From the NCBI GenBank assembly GCA_016840025.1, contig JAEOTF010000357.1, forward strand, positions 1 through 7,936: a DNA stretch of 7,936 nt. Direction: 5' to 3'. This stretch comes from Candidatus Hodarchaeota archaeon (lineage in GTDB: Archaea > Asgardarchaeota > Heimdallarchaeia > Hodarchaeales > YT1-039). Position numbers and translations under genes: made by a program. Below are positions 6,252 through 7,936 of the stretch, one piece after another. The notes beneath the pieces are model-generated. The model had not been told where the DNA came from, ran no database searches, and worked only from the letters and a program-made list of their open reading frames with translations. Within the stretch, counting starts at the first letter, position 1; each line of letters starts with the position of its first letter.

Positions 6252-7541
6252 TCATTCAAAATCACTTAGCAAAACTTTTGGTTTTTTCTTTCTTCTTAGT
6301 TTTCTCGAGTCGTAGGTCTGTCCTCTACTAAAACGACGCCAATCACTTATCTTTAATGAAAGTCCCCTTCTGAGGTCAGAGATGCCACAAGATATACTAC
6401 TGCATCCATAAATACAGTTTCCTGTACAATTCTTTAATGGAATCCACTTTCCTTGAGAATTTTTCCTAAACAAAGGTGTATCCACTCCTTCACAATTATG
6501 AGAGGTCATAAATTCTTTATTTAAATCACTGAACCAAACTGAATCTCCTTTCCTAACCTTTTCAAATTGATTGCACAATGCAAAAGTCATTCCGTTCTTT
6601 TTAGCGATCTTCCTAGCAAAAGAAAATTTTTCTCGCCTGTAACTAATTTTCGCTTGGCGTTCTCCTGGATGTCGCTCACTATATAACTCCTCATAGTCTT
6701 GAATTAAATTTGCATACCCATTCTTGGTTAAAAAGTCTAAGAACCATCGCCACTCAGATAAAGCTTTATCAGAAATGGATATAATACAATGGAAGGCTCC
6801 TGCGTCAGCAGCATGTTCAATAGTCTCCCGAATATTTCGTTCAGAGTCAGTAAAGAAAGGTTCAATAGGATCAAGACGATGCACTACTTTTGTGCCCATT
6901 TCACTGAATTTTCTCATAGACTCGAGTCTTTCTTCAGATGAAGCTGCATGTGGTTCAAATAAACGTGTATATTCATTATCAAGACTATTGACTGTGAATT
7001 GAGTAAAACAGTGAGGATAGTCATGACAGAGGTCTAAAACTTTATTATTAGGCGTACTCTTCGTTACAAATTCAAAACCAAGATTTTTTCCCTTTAGAAA
7101 TTGCAGAATTGAGTAAGTTAGTTGATAATGATCTTCTAATGGTTTTTGAAAGACGTCTGTCGTAGCAGACAAGTAGGACCATGCGGCAAACTTGAGGTTA
7201 GGACTCTCCAACTCTTTCTGGAGAACTTTAACAAAATTAGGAACAACAACCACGATATTATTTTCCCAGAATTCACGATAGTATTGGCTAAATCGTCGGA
7301 AAGCGCGAGTATAACAGGGATAGTTACAGCGATGGGTACAACCTTTGTAAGGGTTAAGAAGAAAACGTTCTGCTGTGCACGCTCTCCGTCCTTTTTTTTC
7401 TTTAGAAGCCATCCAACCATGGATTACCGATTTGGTCGGGATGAGTACGTGTGGACATGGATCATGCTTAACAGGATATTCTATTGAATGATTTCTGTAT
7501 TTTAAAGTTATTTTATCTTTTCTCTCAGAATTTATGGTCAT
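6252..7541 (-). CDS. SPL-type radical SAM protein with unusual CX3CX3C cluster motif
   Basis: This 429-residue protein resembles the spore-photoproduct-lyase-like (SplB-type) radical SAM family. After about 60 N-terminal residues comes NPYKGCTHRCNYPCYTR (63-79). It corresponds to the family's NPYxGCxHxCxYCYxR cluster-binding loop, except that the spacing is C68-X3-C72-X3-C76 rather than CX3CX2C, with a Pro inserted before the last Cys. Downstream are the expected barrel strands: AAWSYLSATTDVFQKPLE (119-136), FEFVTKST (156-163), QFTVNSLD (181-188) and VVHRLDPIEPFF (219-230). The C-terminal 90 residues hold C350, C372, C376, C380 and C385, which could bind an auxiliary iron-sulfur cluster. The family cleaves SAM to a 5'-deoxyadenosyl radical; the substrate is unknown here. 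AGGGG lies 4 nt before the ATG at 7541. The stop is about 100 nt ahead of the SagB-type gene on the same strand, so partial co-transcription is possible. Confidence 0.8.
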   Translation of the reverse strand: MTINSERKDKITLKYRNHSIEYPVKHDPCPHVLIPTKSVIHGWMASKEKKGRRACTAERFLLNPYKGCTHRCNYPCYTRAFRRFSQYYREFWENNIVVVVPNFVKVLQKELESPNLKFAAWSYLSATTDVFQKPLEDHYQLTYSILQFLKGKNLGFEFVTKSTPNNKVLDLCHDYPHCFTQFTVNSLDNEYTRLFEPHAASSEERLESMRKFSEMGTKVVHRLDPIEPFFTDSERNIRETIEHAADAGAFHCIISISDKALSEWRWFLDFLTKNGYANLIQDYEELYSERHPGERQAKISYRREKFSFARKIAKKNGMTFALCNQFEKVRKGDSVWFSDLNKEFMTSHNCEGVDTPLFRKNSQGKWIPLKNCTGNCIYGCSSISCGISDLRRGLSLKISDWRRFSRGQTYDSRKLRRKKKPKVLLSDFE

Positions 7542-7826
7542 TAAACCCCTTTTTGACTCTAATCTAGTAAAAAGCAGAATTAAGAATAATACTTATTGAA
7601 GTAAACTCTTATTCTCCTTGTACTAATAATAACAACTGCTTATACACAGTTTCATAAGGTTACTTCTGTGAGACCATCTATACGATTTTCTACGACAGTC
7701 AGACCCTCTTTCTTCTATTAACTAGGACAGCTATAAGCATGCAAATGATGGATAAGAACATTATAGTTTTTGCATTCGGGAATTGGGGAAGTACGTAGTC
7801 TAAAACAGCAACTGTAATATAATCTA
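7542..7826. other. AT-rich upstream region of the radical SAM gene, no gene seen
   Basis: No coding frame is seen on either strand. It should contain the minus-strand promoter of the radical SAM gene, but no clear TATA element stands out. A CACAG/CTGTG inverted repeat with a 16-nt loop lies at about 7646-7671. Near the right end, GTAATATAATC (7814-7824) reads on the plus strand as a possible TATA box for the structured segment that follows. Confidence 0.4.
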
Positions 7827-7936
7827 TCCTGCAATCTCTGGCAGGAAAGCTCGCAAATTTGCCGAGTTTGAGCAGGACCTGTGTTATAGTTTGCGTCGGT
7901 GTAATGGTAACATCTGAGCCAACTTGAACGCCGTCC
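7827..7936 (+). ncRNA. Structured RNA candidate, cut by the window end
   Basis: TCCTGC (7827-7832) and GCAGGA (7841-7846) form a hairpin with an 8-nt loop. GCTCGCAAATTTGCCGAG (7849-7866) forms a second, near-palindromic hairpin. A second copy of GCAGGA at 7872-7877 could compete for the first arm. Then GGTGTAATGGTAACATC (7898-7914) reads like a tRNA D-arm: GGTG pairs with CATC around a 9-nt loop containing GG. The bases after it do not make an anticodon arm, because a loop after GAGCC would have A, not T, at position 33. The last bases, GCCAACTTGAACGCCGTCC, recall the 5' side of SRP RNA helix 8 (GAAC followed by CCGUC), but the GGAA tetraloop side lies outside. An RNA of some kind seems likely; tRNA with an intron, SRP RNA and a leader of an outside gene remain open. 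Confidence 0.33.

Noticed and set aside
7136..7487. Open frames on both strands overlapping the radical SAM N-terminus
   Set aside because: They have no recognisable motif and overlap the cluster-binding region of the well-supported radical SAM gene.
7889..7936. Ordinary intron-less tRNA starting near 7889
   Set aside because: The D-arm is good, but the bases after GAGCC give no loop with T at position 33 and no complementary 3' anticodon strand. The acceptor partner is outside the window.

Overview
The window reads as a piece of a low-GC, probably archaeal genome. An Asgard-type archaeon is a reasonable but unproven guess. The reasons are AT-rich spacers with TATA-box-like elements, genes both with and without Shine-Dalgarno sites, a small zinc-ribbon plus RDD membrane protein, an SPL-type radical SAM protein, and tandem DUF4405-like haem membrane domains. 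No rRNA, CRISPR array, transposase or complete tRNA is visible.

Layout. The left edge holds the N-terminal part of a GNAT acetyltransferase (minus strand, cut by the window start). It is divergent from a class I SAM-dependent methyltransferase (plus strand, 433-1233); the short spacer between them carries a 19-nt perfect palindrome. A cysteine-rich zinc-ribbon/RDD membrane protein (minus, 1281-1760) converges on the methyltransferase. Then come three larger minus-strand genes, in transcription order from the right: a radical SAM protein (7541-6252), a 699-residue exported tandem SagB-type nitroreductase fused to a ferric-reductase-like haem membrane domain (6142-4043), and a 492-residue protein with two DUF4405-like haem-binding membrane repeats and a large C-terminal soluble domain (3521-2043). 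The 520-nt spacer between the last two contains a compact GC-rich, hairpin-forming element that may be a small RNA. The right edge (about 7827-7936) is a run of strong hairpins followed by a tRNA D-arm-like or SRP-RNA-like segment cut by the window end.

The most interesting part is 2043-6151. Two neighbouring proteins each carry H-X13-H pairs on transmembrane helices, the arrangement used to hold two stacked b-haems. In both, the charge distribution puts the large soluble part outside the cytoplasmic membrane. One soluble part is a fused pair of flavin-dependent nitroreductase/SagB domains, which are normally cytoplasmic; the other is an unrecognised domain with a possible internal repeat. 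Together they look like a membrane electron-transfer module that moves electrons between the membrane and an extracytoplasmic flavin enzyme. No YcaO cyclodehydratase or other azoline-peptide gene is present, so ordinary SagB peptide maturation is not supported. The radical SAM gene upstream has an unusual CX3CX3C cluster motif and a C-terminal cysteine cluster. A TATA-like box between it and the SagB-type gene suggests the latter can be transcribed on its own.
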